A stretch of DNA of 64,000 bases from Pantoea vagans (GCF_004792415.1 NZ_CP038854.1:186001-250000); one strand, 5' to 3'. Shown: positions 18,677 through 27,347, counted from the stretch's first letter. Notes: a model not told the origin generated them from the letters alone. A program made the numbers and translations.

Positions 18677-19572
18677 GGGCGCTGACGTTAACAGCGCTGA
18701 CGCTGCTCCCGGTGCTGAGCTGTCCGGCGGCGGAGAAGCTCGATGTACTGAAAAACGAGACGCCAATCCATGCTCCGGCGAATCCGCAGGCGATCGCGAA
18801 AATCCCGGCTGACTTTCACTTTATCGAGCCCGGTACGCTGACGGTTGCGACTGCCGCGACTAACTCACCGCCGCTGTCGCTGCTGGCGTCTGACAACGTC
18901 ACGCGGATCGGCAGCGATCCGGACATCGCCAGGCTGCTGGCTGACAGTCTGGGGTTAAAGCTGAAGCTGGTTCCGGCCTCGTGGGAGGACTGGCCTCTGG
19001 GCATCAGCGCCGGACGCTATGATGTCGCGATGTTTAACATTGCCGTTACTGAAGAGCGTAAGAAGAAGTTCGATTTTGCGACCTATCGCGCTGATAACCA
19101 CGCCTTTGCGGTAAAAAGCGACAGTAAAATCAGCCAGATTAGCAGCCCGCCGGATATTGCCGGTAAGCGGATTATCGTCTCATCGGGCACCAATCAGGAG
19201 CGCATATTACTGAGCTGGGATCAGCAGAACCGGGCTAAAGGTCTGCCACCGGTGACCCCGATTTACCTTACCGATGATGCGTCGGCGACCCTGACGCTGC
19301 TGTCGGGGCGGGCTGATGCGATCTTTGGCCCGCACTCGATGGCCGCCTGGAAAGTGGCGTCACGCGGCCAGACAAAGCTGGTTGGCAGCGGACCGTTTCG
19401 CGCCTGGGTTGCCGTGACCACTAAAAAAGGGAATGGCCTGGCACCCGCATTGCAGACTGCGCTGGATGGCACCATTACGGGCGGGCAGTATCAGCAGGTG
19501 CTGACGCGCTGGGGTGAACAGGATGAAGCTGTGACGCACTCCACGGTGAATCCGCCGGGCATTGTTTACTGA
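18673..19572 (+). CDS. Polar amino acid ABC transporter binding protein (copy 2)
   Basis: Second SBP_bac_3 binding protein, 299 residues, starting MRALTLTALTLLPVLSCPAAE, a short export signal. A cysteine (LPVLSC) could serve as a lipobox but the fit is weak. It is a diverged paralogue of the product at 15492-16433 and keeps the same ligand-contact segments with substitutions, so the two may bind different S-substituted cysteines. It ends the operon. Confidence 0.86.
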   Translation: MRALTLTALTLLPVLSCPAAEKLDVLKNETPIHAPANPQAIAKIPADFHFIEPGTLTVATAATNSPPLSLLASDNVTRIGSDPDIARLLADSLGLKLKLVPASWEDWPLGISAGRYDVAMFNIAVTEERKKKFDFATYRADNHAFAVKSDSKISQISSPPDIAGKRIIVSSGTNQERILLSWDQQNRAKGLPPVTPIYLTDDASATLTLLSGRADAIFGPHSMAAWKVASRGQTKLVGSGPFRAWVAVTTKKGNGLAPALQTALDGTITGGQYQQVLTRWGEQDEAVTHSTVNPPGIVY

Positions 19573-19576
19573 GTCG

Positions 19577-19610
19577 GCAGAACCGGCTCTCCTGCTGAAG
19601 CCGGTTCTGC
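19577..19610 (+). terminator. Hairpin after the amino acid operon
   Basis: Perfect 12-bp inverted repeat GCAGAACCGGCT / AGCCGGTTCTGC with a 10-nt loop, right after the last stop. There is no T-run after it, so it may be Rho-assisted or an mRNA 3' end. Confidence 0.55.
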
Positions 19611-19723
19611 AATCTGATGACCACAGAATTGAACTACACTCTCCAGCGTTAGTGATTTATCCTGCCCGCCTGTTTTCGTAAAAAATCCTCACTGCGTGGC
19701 GGAGTAATTGACCTGGAAGCCCC

Positions 19724-20284
19724 ATGAAAATCAGATTCCTTTCTGCCAATGAGCAAAAGCTGGCGGAGGTGCGTAAGATACTCGAGCCTGTCGGGGTCGA
19801 AGTATTACCCATCGCCCGTCGTATCGAAGAAATTCAGACTGAAAACGAGCTGGACCTGGTGCGCGATAAACTGACCAAAGCCTTTTCGCTGATTGGGCGA
19901 CCGTTGTTTGTTGAGCATACCGGTCTCTATCTGGATGGCCTCAATGGTCTGCCCGCCGGTCTGACCCGCATCTTCTGGAACCGCCTGGACGCTGAGCGCT
20001 TTACCGCGCTGGTGCAGGGACTGGATAGCCAGGCCGTGACGGCCAAAACAGTGCTCGGCTACTGCGACGGCCGCAAAATGTATCAGTTCTCGGGTGAACT
20101 GCGCGGCACCATCGCCGCGAAACCCGCTGGGACGCGCGGCTTCCAGTGGGATTGCGTCTTTATCCCCGAAGGGTATGAGCAGACCTTTGCAGAAATGGGC
20201 GAACTCAAGAATGAGATCTCGATGCGGCGCATCGCGCTGGATCGCTTCGCCACCTTTTTAAAAACCTCTCGGGGAGTGGCATGA
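19724..20284 (+). CDS. HAM1/ITPase-like protein with altered active site (KomB-like candidate)
   Basis: Member of the Ham1/RdgB/ITPA fold that binds non-canonical purine triphosphates; 186 residues. It keeps the triphosphate-binding start SANEQK (7-12), GLYLDGLNGLP (67-77) and the ITPA-like GFQWD plus PEGYEQTFAEM (139-158). The catalytic aspartate region, DDSGL in RdgB and EDT in human ITPA, reads EHTGL here (64-68). The substrate-contact SHR reads SMR (166-168). It may therefore bind rather than cleave dITP-like nucleotides. It overlaps the SIR2 gene by 4 nt. The pair resembles KomB-KomC of Kongming, where a HAM1 protein senses dITP. It could still be a housekeeping pyrophosphatase paralogue. 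Confidence 0.8.
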   Translation: MKIRFLSANEQKLAEVRKILEPVGVEVLPIARRIEEIQTENELDLVRDKLTKAFSLIGRPLFVEHTGLYLDGLNGLPAGLTRIFWNRLDAERFTALVQGLDSQAVTAKTVLGYCDGRKMYQFSGELRGTIAAKPAGTRGFQWDCVFIPEGYEQTFAEMGELKNEISMRRIALDRFATFLKTSRGVA

Positions 20285-21075
20285 AACCTGAACTCAAACG
20301 CGCCTATGATTCCGGCAAACTTATTCTGTTTGCCGGTGCCGGTATTTCGCGTAATTTTGGCCTCCCCGAGTGGCATGAACTGATTGCTCACCTGGCTAAC
20401 GAGCTGGGTTACGATCCCAAAATCTTCAATACCTACGGTACGCACCTGTCACTGGCGGAGTATTACAAGCAGAAGAAAGGGTCGCTTGGCCCGCTGCGCA
20501 GCTGGATGGATCGCGAGTGGCACCGGCCGGATATCGATGTCCGGTCTTCTGAAATTCATACCATGATTACTCAGGGTAACTTCTCGCGCATCTATACCAC
20601 CAATTACGATCGCTGGCTGGAAGCGGCGCACGAGGCGCACGGCGTTCCCTATTACAAAGTGGCGAACGCCGCTGACCTGGTCTCGCTGACCGAAGATAAA
20701 CGTCACATCATCAAGCTGCACGGTGACTTCGATGATGACACCTCTATCGTGCTCGATGAGAGCAGCTATTTCGAACGCCTCTATTTTGACTCACCGCTCG
20801 ACATCAAACTGACTCATGACGTAATGGGCAACTCCGTGCTGTTTGTCGGCTACAGCATCAGTGATTTCAACATTCGCCTGCTGTTTTACCGTCTGACCAA
20901 GATGTGGGGCCGCACCGGGCTGGCGACGGCCCGGCCAAAATCGTACCTGTTCACTAACCGTAATAACCCGGTAGCCAAAGAGGTGCTGGGGCAGTGGGGG
21001 ATCGAGGTGATCGTTTCGGAAGAGGACGATCCGCGCAAGGCGCTGGCGATGTTCCTTGAAGAGTTGCTGGTGTAG
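20281..21075 (+). CDS. SIR2-family NAD-hydrolase-like effector (KomC-like candidate)
   Basis: Standalone SIR2 domain of 264 residues. The NAD pocket motifs are all present: FAGAGIS (18-23), TTNYD with N108, and KLHGDF with H147, followed by LFVGYSISDFNIRLL near 187-200. This is the defence-type SIR2 (SIR2_2) rather than a zinc-binding protein deacylase: no zinc cysteines are visible. Such domains deplete NAD when triggered by phage. Translation is coupled to the HAM1-like gene through ATGA. No deaminase gene lies on either side. A role in abortive defence is inferred from family and pairing. Confidence 0.85.
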   Translation: MKPELKRAYDSGKLILFAGAGISRNFGLPEWHELIAHLANELGYDPKIFNTYGTHLSLAEYYKQKKGSLGPLRSWMDREWHRPDIDVRSSEIHTMITQGNFSRIYTTNYDRWLEAAHEAHGVPYYKVANAADLVSLTEDKRHIIKLHGDFDDDTSIVLDESSYFERLYFDSPLDIKLTHDVMGNSVLFVGYSISDFNIRLLFYRLTKMWGRTGLATARPKSYLFTNRNNPVAKEVLGQWGIEVIVSEEDDPRKALAMFLEELLV

Positions 21076-21196
21076 TCCGCATAACGTCCGGCAGAAAAGC
21101 GACAGGAAAAAGAAAAAAACCTGCGTCCGGTTAAGGTTAGCTCGTGCATAACCGATAAACTCTATTCTCTGCTGGCAAAGCATAACCGGCATGATA

Positions 21197-21216
21197 TACT
21201 GTATGTATACACAGTA
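21197..21216 (+). promoter_or_regulatory. LexA (SOS) box of yebG
   Basis: CTGTATGTATACACAG at 21199-21214 fits the LexA consensus CTGT-N8-ACAG exactly and overlaps the -10-like TATACT at 21195-21200. It lies 17 nt upstream of the yebG start, so SOS repression is expected. Confidence 0.93.
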
Positions 21217-21231
21217 CCTGAGGGCGAAAAG

Positions 21232-21573
21232 ATGGCTGTTGAAACAAAATTTGTTGTAGTCAGAAAGGGTGAAGAGAAGATGACGTTTGCCAATAAGAAA
21301 GAGGCCGATGCCTACGACAAAATGCTCGATATGGCCGAAGCCTTCACTGACTGGCTGTTACAGCATCAACCTGCACTGGAGGAATCTCAGGCAGAAACGC
21401 TGGGCCTGCTGATTGCCGAGCAGAAAGATGCGGTGCAGCATATTCTGCGCACCAGCAAACTGCCGGACGTGGCCGCAGGCACGACGAAGCCTGAAGCCGT
21501 GGCAGAAGAGGGTGCGGATGATCAGGCGGAAGAGCCTGCTGCGAAGAAAGTACGCGCCGTTAAAGCTGCCTGA
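21232..21573 (+). CDS. yebG: SOS-response protein YebG
   Basis: Small DNA-damage-inducible protein of 113 residues, role unknown in detail. The N-terminal MAVETKFVVVRKGEEKMTFANKKEADAYDKMLD is the YebG family core; the acidic/alanine-rich tail (EEGADDQAEEPAAKK) is variable. The upstream LexA box and the classical size support the name. It is monocistronic, with its own terminator. Confidence 0.95.
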   Translation: MAVETKFVVVRKGEEKMTFANKKEADAYDKMLDMAEAFTDWLLQHQPALEESQAETLGLLIAEQKDAVQHILRTSKLPDVAAGTTKPEAVAEEGADDQAEEPAAKKVRAVKAA

Positions 21574-21580
21574 TTGCCAC

Positions 21581-21616
21581 AACGCCGGAAGCGAACCTTC
21601 CGGCGTTGCTGTTTTT
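21581..21616 (+). terminator. Intrinsic terminator of yebG
   Basis: Perfect 11-bp stem AACGCCGGAAG / CTTCCGGCGTT with a 5-nt loop, then GCTGTTTTTAG. Confidence 0.85.
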
Positions 21617-21651
21617 AGCGGCGATTATCATCACTCGCACCCCATCAGGAC

Positions 21652-22779
21652 TTAATGATTGTCGCGGGTATCAACCTGATAGCGCGTGCTTCGTCCGCCA
21701 CCCTCCAGCCGGTAGAGACAGCCTTTCTCTACCAGATCCGCCAGATGACGGGTCGCGGTCGCTTTACTCACTTTAGCCACCTTCTGATACTGGCTGGCGC
21801 TGATCCCCAGTTCAAAACCCTGCTCACCGCCGTCAAGCAGTCGGTTCAGTACTTTTACCTGTTCCGCGCTCAATCCCATTCCCTGATGACGCAGCCAGAA
21901 ACGCGCTTTCATCTGGGTGCGATCGATAACGTTCATCGCCTGCTTCAGGCTCTCATCCAGGATATCAAGAAACCACACCAGCCAGTCTGTGATATCAAGG
22001 CCGCCTTTCTGCGTCTGCTCAAGGATGCGGTAATAACCGGCACGCTGCGCCAGAATAGCGGGCGACATGGCATACAGGCGGATGCTCTGGCTGTCGGCCT
22101 GCGCCAGTGCCAGATCGGTTAACGCACGCGTGATACGCCCATTACCGTCATCAAACGGGTGCAGGGTGACAAACCAGAGATGACAGATGGCGGCGCGCAG
22201 CAGCGGGTCCAGCATCACGTCATGCTGACTGCTGTTGAACCACTCAATAAACTGTGTCAGCTGCGGCTCCAGTCCCTGTCGCGGTGGGGCTTCAAAATGC
22301 ACCGTGGGGCGATCGATGCGACCAGAGATCACCTGCATCGGCTCACTGCCGCGCAGCGTGCCGACGCTCAGACGCTGTACCGTCCATTCATCTGCCGGGA
22401 AAAGCCAGTGATGCCACTGAAATAATCGTTCAGGCGTCAGTGGCTGGCTGCGATTGTTGATAGCATCAAGCATCATCGCGGCCAGCCCTTCCGAGCGATC
22501 GGAGACCGGATAAGGCTGTTCTTCCGTGACGCCTAACCGGCGCGCCAGCGATGAGCGTACTGACTGCACGTTTACCCGCTCCTCTTCAATCGCGGAAGAG
22601 GAAAGGATATTACTCAGCAGGGTATCCAGCGTCTGCGAATCACTGTCTGACTGCAGGCTGGCTCGTCCCAGCAGCAACCCGCGCTGCTGCTGCAGATGGC
22701 GCAGGCGCGGTAGCAGAACGGCATCCTGCCATTGAAAATCGGGCCAGTCCGGCTGCTGCCAGATCCAGTTAACGCTCAT
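21652..22779 (-). CDS. Fic-domain AMP transferase with DUF4172 and winged helix
   Basis: Probable AMPylating enzyme of 375 residues in three parts. An N-terminal DUF4172 region (MSVNWIWQQPDWPDF) holds the self-inhibitory helix SSAIEEERVN (61-70). The Fic core carries HPFDDGNGR at 207-215. A C-terminal winged-helix segment (residues ~315-375; ISASQYQKVAKVSKATATRHLADL) looks DNA-binding. All Fic catalytic residues are intact. ATG 22779 is chosen because the protein family starts there; no strong ribosome site exists. Three GGCTCACAG repeats surround the start, which suggests the protein binds its own promoter. The AMPylation target is unknown. Confidence 0.87.
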   Translation of the reverse strand: MSVNWIWQQPDWPDFQWQDAVLLPRLRHLQQQRGLLLGRASLQSDSDSQTLDTLLSNILSSSAIEEERVNVQSVRSSLARRLGVTEEQPYPVSDRSEGLAAMMLDAINNRSQPLTPERLFQWHHWLFPADEWTVQRLSVGTLRGSEPMQVISGRIDRPTVHFEAPPRQGLEPQLTQFIEWFNSSQHDVMLDPLLRAAICHLWFVTLHPFDDGNGRITRALTDLALAQADSQSIRLYAMSPAILAQRAGYYRILEQTQKGGLDITDWLVWFLDILDESLKQAMNVIDRTQMKARFWLRHQGMGLSAEQVKVLNRLLDGGEQGFELGISASQYQKVAKVSKATATRHLADLVEKGCLYRLEGGGRSTRYQVDTRDNH

Positions 22780-22869
22780 AGTTGGCTCACAGTAAGAGGA
22801 GATGAGCCGAATAGAGTTTGCTATTCGGCTCACAGAATGAGTCGATAATAGCGAATATCCGGCTCACAG
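22778..22869 (-). repeat. Three promoter repeats in front of the fic gene
   Basis: GGCTCACAG occurs at 22784-22792, 22827-22835 and 22861-22869, each preceded by a TA-rich half (ATAGTT, TATTC, ATATCC). The first repeat runs into the start codon. In addition GAGCCGAATAG (22804-22814) and CTATTCGGCTC (22821-22831) form a perfect 11-bp inverted repeat. This looks like a compound operator. Confidence 0.7.
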
Positions 22870-22891
22870 GCCAACCGTAAGGAATTAAGGA

Positions 22892-22915
22892 CAAAAAAAA
22901 GGACCCGAAGGTCCT
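22892..22915 (-). terminator. Intrinsic terminator of the 34-residue peptide gene
   Basis: On the minus strand AGGACC-TTCG-GGTCCT is followed by eight Ts: a 6-bp stem with a stable tetraloop and a strong U-tract, 7 nt past the stop. Confidence 0.9.
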
Positions 22916-22921
22916 GTTTGC

Positions 22922-23026
22922 TTAGCGGGAGAACTGCATAAAGGTGTCTGAATAGTAGTGAACGATCCAGGCAACATACGCCAGCCAGACAACCATCCCA
23001 ATGGCTAATCCTGATTTACCGATCAT
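22922..23026 (-). CDS. Small single-pass membrane protein (34 residues)
   Basis: Begins MIGKSGLAIGMVVWLAYVAW and ends HYYSDTFMQFSR. A single hydrophobic stretch of about 18 residues is flanked by a short positive N-terminus and a polar tail. GGAGAG lies 8 nt before ATG 23026 and a strong terminator follows the stop, so this is a real short transcription unit. The 72-codon frame containing it extends upstream without a ribosome site. I do not recognise the family; small membrane peptides often adjust a larger transporter or sensor. Confidence 0.7.
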   Translation of the reverse strand: MIGKSGLAIGMVVWLAYVAWIVHYYSDTFMQFSR

Positions 23027-23209
23027 TGATCTCTCTCCACAGTGACAAAGGGCTACAGCAACTGTTGACATAAACTGACAGTAAAGGCGGGCAGCAGTAT
23101 TGTTGCAGATCAAAAAAAGCCTGTTCATACGCAGCGCCATATCCTCTTTGCGATCAATTTTCCTGAATGACTCACAGCCAGACAGGCAGCCCGCCAGAAT
23201 TACGCTGAC

Positions 23210-23236
23210 TAAAGTTCAAAAAAACGCCGCCGATAG
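23210..23236 (+). promoter_or_regulatory. FliA (sigma-28) promoter of the chemoreceptor
   Basis: TAAAGTTC, an 11-nt spacer, then GCCGATAG: 14 of 16 consensus bases with ideal spacing. It starts about 90 bp upstream of the chemoreceptor ATG and places that gene in the class 3 flagellar regulon. Confidence 0.88.
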
Positions 23237-23300
23237 ATGATCTCAGGAGCAACGTAATCACAAGGAGGGAAAGAAACAGGTAAATTCCAGGGGAATCACT

Positions 23301-25241
23301 ATGGCCAGTCAGTTAACACATAAGAAAAGAATGAGTACCCGTGCACAGATGCTGATCATGGGTGGTTTGACAATTATGCTGGGATTTACCGTGACTATCG
23401 GCGTCCTCAGCTGGCAATCGGGTAAAGAACAGAAGGTACTCGCAGAAAACTATCTGCAGCAGATAGCACAGAGCCGTGCGCTTCAGGTGCAGCAGGAGCT
23501 GGGTCATGCCCGTGATGTTGCCAGTCATCTCGGGCAAAGTCTGATTGCGCTGCCTCAGGCCGCTATTACCGACCGTAAAGTGGCCGATAAAGTCATGGAG
23601 TATGCGCTGCGCGCCAACCCTGATTATCTGTCGATGTCGGTAATATTCGAACAGAATGCGTTTGATGGCCGCGATGCGGAGTTCGTGTCACAGCCGGGCC
23701 AGGCGCCACAGGGACGCTATGCTTTTTTTGTGGATCGTGACGCATCAGGTAAATACGCGATGCATCCGCTGCTCTCCTATCTGACGCCGGGTCAGGGCGA
23801 TTACTATCTGATCCCGCAAAAATCACAAAAAGATACGCTTACCGAACCTTACAGCTATGCCTATAACGGCGTGCCGACATTGCTGACTTCCGTGGCTGCC
23901 GCGATTATCGATCAGGGCACCTTAAAAGCGATCGTCACCTCTGACATTTCACTGGCCTCTCTGCAGCAGAAAGTGAATCAAATCAAACCCTGGCAGGGCA
24001 GCGGCTATGCGCTGTTGCTCTCGAATGGCGGAAATGTGGTGTCCTCGCCAGTGAAAGAGGAAGCGGGTAAACCCTGGAAAGGCGAAAAAGATGGCTTTAC
24101 GACGAAAGTCGTACAGCATTTTGATGCCGTGCTGGGTGAAGAAGCATTAGTCACCTGGCAGCCGGTGGTAATTGGTAACAGTGACAAACCCTGGTATCTC
24201 GGCGTCGTCGCACCGGTCAGTCAGGTGATGGCTGCTGCCAACCGGCAGCTGATGTGGGCGCTGTTGCTGATGGTGGTCAGTATTCTGCTGGTCGGCACCG
24301 TACTGGGCATGCTGTTCAGCCGTAAGGTGCTGCGTCCGATTGGCGGCGAGCCGATTGAAGCGGCAAATATTGCGCTGGCCGTCGCGGATGGCAAGCTGGA
24401 TAACGCGATTGCAGTGAAAAACGGCGATCGCAGCAGCCTCTTCTTTGCGCTTCATACTATGCAAAGCCAGCTCCGGCAGATTGTCGGGCAGATTAAAGAT
24501 TCCAGTGAATCTGTACGACAGGGCGCGGGCGAAATTGCCAGCGGCAACCTCAATCTGGCGTCACGCACTGAAGAACAGGCCGCCGCACTGGAGCAGACCG
24601 CAGCCAGCATGGAGCAGATCAGCGCCACGATCCGCCTGAATGCCGATAATGCGCAGCAGGCGACCAGCCTGACTGAAAACGCGACGCACATTGCCAGTCG
24701 CGGTGCCTCGCTGGTGGGCGAAGTGGTGCAGACCATGGCGCAGATCGATGACAGCTCGAAAAAGATTGGCGACATTACCACCATGATCAATAGCATTGCC
24801 TTCCAGACCAATATTCTGGCGCTCAACGCGGCGGTAGAAGCAGCACGCGCCGGTGAGCAGGGCCGCGGTTTTGCGGTGGTCGCGTCGGAAGTGCGAAATC
24901 TGGCCCAGCGCAGTGCTAATGCGGTGAAAGAGATCGGCGCACTGATTGAAGAGTCGAGCGTACGTGTTGAGAGTGGCGTCCGGCTGGTAAACGATGCCGG
25001 TAAGACCATGCAGGAGATGATGCAGGCGGTGAATTCAGTGCAGGGGATTATCGGTGAGATCGTTACAGCGTCAAGCGAACAGGCGCGCGGCATCAGCCAG
25101 GTAACGATTGCGGTCAATGAAATGGATGGCGTCACCCAGCAGAACGCCGCACTGGTACAGCAGATGTCGGCGGCCGCCAGTTCGCTGGAAGACCAGGCGC
25201 AGCAGCTGTCACAGACGGTGGAGCAGTTTCATCTGGCGTAA
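23301..25241 (+). CDS. Methyl-accepting chemotaxis protein with periplasmic Cache-like sensor
   Basis: Inner-membrane chemoreceptor of 646 residues. Membrane segment 1 lies near residues 15-33 and segment 2 near 313-336 ([17 protein letters not shown]). Between them is a ~280-residue periplasmic region of dCache type ([19 protein letters not shown]). A HAMP domain ([16 protein letters not shown]) and the signalling hairpin [20 protein letters not shown] follow. The C-terminus ends VEQFHLA and lacks the NWETF pentapeptide that tethers CheR/CheB, so it depends on other receptors for efficient methylation. The ligand is not readable from sequence. Confidence 0.93.
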   Translation: MASQLTHKKRMSTRAQMLIMGGLTIMLGFTVTIGVLSWQSGKEQKVLAENYLQQIAQSRALQVQQELGHARDVASHLGQSLIALPQAAITDRKVADKVMEYALRANPDYLSMSVIFEQNAFDGRDAEFVSQPGQAPQGRYAFFVDRDASGKYAMHPLLSYLTPGQGDYYLIPQKSQKDTLTEPYSYAYNGVPTLLTSVAAAIIDQGTLKAIVTSDISLASLQQKVNQIKPWQGSGYALLLSNGGNVVSSPVKEEAGKPWKGEKDGFTTKVVQHFDAVLGEEALVTWQPVVIGNSDKPWYLGVVAPVSQVMAAANRQLMWALLLMVVSILLVGTVLGMLFSRKVLRPIGGEPIEAANIALAVADGKLDNAIAVKNGDRSSLFFALHTMQSQLRQIVGQIKDSSESVRQGAGEIASGNLNLASRTEEQAAALEQTAASMEQISATIRLNADNAQQATSLTENATHIASRGASLVGEVVQTMAQIDDSSKKIGDITTMINSIAFQTNILALNAAVEAARAGEQGRGFAVVASEVRNLAQRSANAVKEIGALIEESSVRVESGVRLVNDAGKTMQEMMQAVNSVQGIIGEIVTASSEQARGISQVTIAVNEMDGVTQQNAALVQQMSAAASSLEDQAQQLSQTVEQFHLA

Positions 25242-25283
25242 AGCGGACGTATGCTCCCTGAGCCCATATCTGCTTCACAGACT

Positions 25284-25311
25284 AAAAAACCCGCCAGCGG
25301 CGGGTTTTTTT
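25284..25311. terminator. Bidirectional terminator between chemoreceptor and sugar ABC operon
   Basis: AAAAAACCCGCC-AGC-GGCGGGTTTTTTT: GC stem with A and T tracts on both sides, placed between two convergent genes. Confidence 0.92.
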
Positions 25312-25312
25312 A

Positions 25313-26395
25313 TCATTGTTCCGTCAGCCGCACACCGCTGCTGGCATCGAACAGGTGCATCTTATCCGGTTTCACGGTCACCGGCAGCGTGCCGCCCGGC
25401 ACGGCATCGCTCCGACCAGTCAGCTGCATATGCAGCGGGAAACCCTGCCAGTTCAGATGTAATAGTGTCGACTCGCCGGTAATCTCCACAATGTTCACCG
25501 CCGCCGGTTGCCCGCAGGCATCAAAAATCAGATCGTGGGGTCGTACACCCAGCGTCACCGGCTGATCGGCCTGCTGCAGCGCGGCGTGGTGCCAGCGACC
25601 GGGCAACGGCAGCCATTGCTCGCCACAGCAGACGCCGGGCAGACCATCGCGAGTCTGGAAACGCGCATCCAGCAGGTTCATCGGCGGTGAACCAATAAAA
25701 CGCGCCACAAAGGTGTTAACCGGCCGGTCGTAAATCGCCAGCGGCGCACCCTGTTGCACAATCACACCATCTTTCATTACCACAATCTGATCCGCCAGCG
25801 TCATCGCCTCGACCTGATCGTGCGTGACATAAACCATCGTGGTTTTGAAACGCTGATGCAGGGACTTAATCTCGGCACGCAGCTCCATGCGTAACTGCGC
25901 ATCCAGGTTAGAGAGCGGCTCATCGAACATAAATACCTGCGGATTGCGCACCATCGCCCGGCCCATCGCCACACGCTGCCGCTGCCCGCCGGACAACGCC
26001 CGTGGATAACGCTGCAGCAGCTGGTCGATACCCAGAATAGCCGCGATACGGGCGATTTTGCTTTTCTGCTCCTCGCGCTTCACCTTTTTCACCTGCATGT
26101 GAAACGCCAGATTTTCGGCAACGGTCAGATGCGGATAAAGCGCATAGCTCTGAAACACCATCGCGATATCCCGGTCGGCGGGATCGAGGTCATTGATCTG
26201 CTTTTTATCCAGCATAATCGCCCCGTCAGAGACGCTATCCAGGCCGGCGAGCAGCCGCAGCAGGGTAGACTTGCCGCAGCCGGAGGGACCGACCAGCACG
26301 GTAAAACTGCCGTCGGGAATGGTTAAATCGAGCGGATGCAGCACGCTCTGTTTTCCGTAGCGCTTCGCCACCTGTACAAGTTCAACACTGGCCAT
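25313..26395 (-). CDS. Sugar ABC transporter ATPase (MalK/UgpC type)
   Basis: ATP-binding subunit of a CUT1 sugar importer, 360 residues. Walker A GPSGCGKS, signature LSGGQRQR, Walker B VFMFDEPLSNLD and H-loop VTHDQVEAMTLAD are present, followed by the C-terminal OB-fold regulatory domain (TLGVRPHDL) typical of MalK. It is the last gene of the operon, 2 nt after the kinase stop. The sugar is unknown. Confidence 0.92.
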   Translation of the reverse strand: MASVELVQVAKRYGKQSVLHPLDLTIPDGSFTVLVGPSGCGKSTLLRLLAGLDSVSDGAIMLDKKQINDLDPADRDIAMVFQSYALYPHLTVAENLAFHMQVKKVKREEQKSKIARIAAILGIDQLLQRYPRALSGGQRQRVAMGRAMVRNPQVFMFDEPLSNLDAQLRMELRAEIKSLHQRFKTTMVYVTHDQVEAMTLADQIVVMKDGVIVQQGAPLAIYDRPVNTFVARFIGSPPMNLLDARFQTRDGLPGVCCGEQWLPLPGRWHHAALQQADQPVTLGVRPHDLIFDACGQPAAVNIVEITGESTLLHLNWQGFPLHMQLTGRSDAVPGGTLPVTVKPDKMHLFDASSGVRLTEQ

Positions 26396-26397
26396 GG

Positions 26398-27345
26398 TCA
26401 GCGCACCTCATTGGTTAATTGGAGTTGTTGCCAGCTGGGATAGCGACGCGGAGAGCTGCTTATCGCCTGTGAGGCCACTTCAATGCCCCAGCGCAGCGCG
26501 GTGAGCGATGACTGGCGGTAGAGCAGTGCAGCCAGAAAACCGGCATTAAAACTGTCTCCGGCACCGATGGTATCCACCACCGTTACCGGCTGGGCGGCGG
26601 CAAACTGCACAGAGGCGGCAGACCAGAGACGTGCGCCCTCTGCGCCACATTTAATCACACAACCGCCGCGACCACTGAGACGGGCGGCCAGCTGTTTACC
26701 GCTTTGATCCAGCAAATCTGCGCCTGCTAAACCCAGCGCTTCAACCTCATTCAGCAGTAGCCAGTCGCAGTCCGCCAGCCATCTGCCCATCTCAAGGCGA
26801 AGCTCATCGCTCCAGCCCGCAGGTGGCCAGCCGGTATCCACGGCCACACTGAAGCCACGCTTTTGTAGCTCAGTCAGTAGCGCCGGATAGTGGTCATAGA
26901 GTTCAAGACAGAGAAAGGTGCCGCACAGCAGCACGATGTCGCCCGGCGTCGCCTGCAGCGGCAGCTGAGCCAGCACATCGTCCGCGGTCAGGACGGTAAT
27001 ATGGCCGTGATTGCTCAGAAACGATCGTTCGTTATCGGGATGGGTAACGCCCACCGTCAGCGAGGTCTCACAGGCGTAGCGCGGCCAGTGTGCAGCGCTG
27101 TGGGGAAAGTGACTGGCGAGCCAGTGGCTGAAGCCATCGTCGCCCTGATTCGCGATGGCCCGATGCGGCACCTGCATCGCCTCCAGCGCCAGCGCACAGT
27201 TACCCGCAGACCCGCCGGGACGTAGCTCGCTGTGCTGCAGCATCACTTCCGTGCCGCGTTTCGGCCAGTCGCTGAGCGTACTCATGATTAAATCGACATT
27301 GATATTGCCTACCACATAGAGCGTGGACGCGATGGTCTTGTCCAT
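26398..27345 (-). CDS. PfkB-family carbohydrate kinase
   Basis: Ribokinase-fold sugar kinase of 315 residues. It has the N-terminal PfkB signature (RPGGSAGNCALAL, near residue 42) and the catalytic DTIGAGDSFNAGF near 260 with the base aspartate. Placed between the permeases and the ATPase of a CUT1 importer, it probably phosphorylates the imported sugar or the product of its breakdown. No isomerase, hydrolase or aldolase is included, so the sugar enters general metabolism by unlinked enzymes. Confidence 0.88.
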   Translation of the reverse strand: MDKTIASTLYVVGNINVDLIMSTLSDWPKRGTEVMLQHSELRPGGSAGNCALALEAMQVPHRAIANQGDDGFSHWLASHFPHSAAHWPRYACETSLTVGVTHPDNERSFLSNHGHITVLTADDVLAQLPLQATPGDIVLLCGTFLCLELYDHYPALLTELQKRGFSVAVDTGWPPAGWSDELRLEMGRWLADCDWLLLNEVEALGLAGADLLDQSGKQLAARLSGRGGCVIKCGAEGARLWSAASVQFAAAQPVTVVDTIGAGDSFNAGFLAALLYRQSSLTALRWGIEVASQAISSSPRRYPSWQQLQLTNEVR

Positions 27346-27347
27346 AA

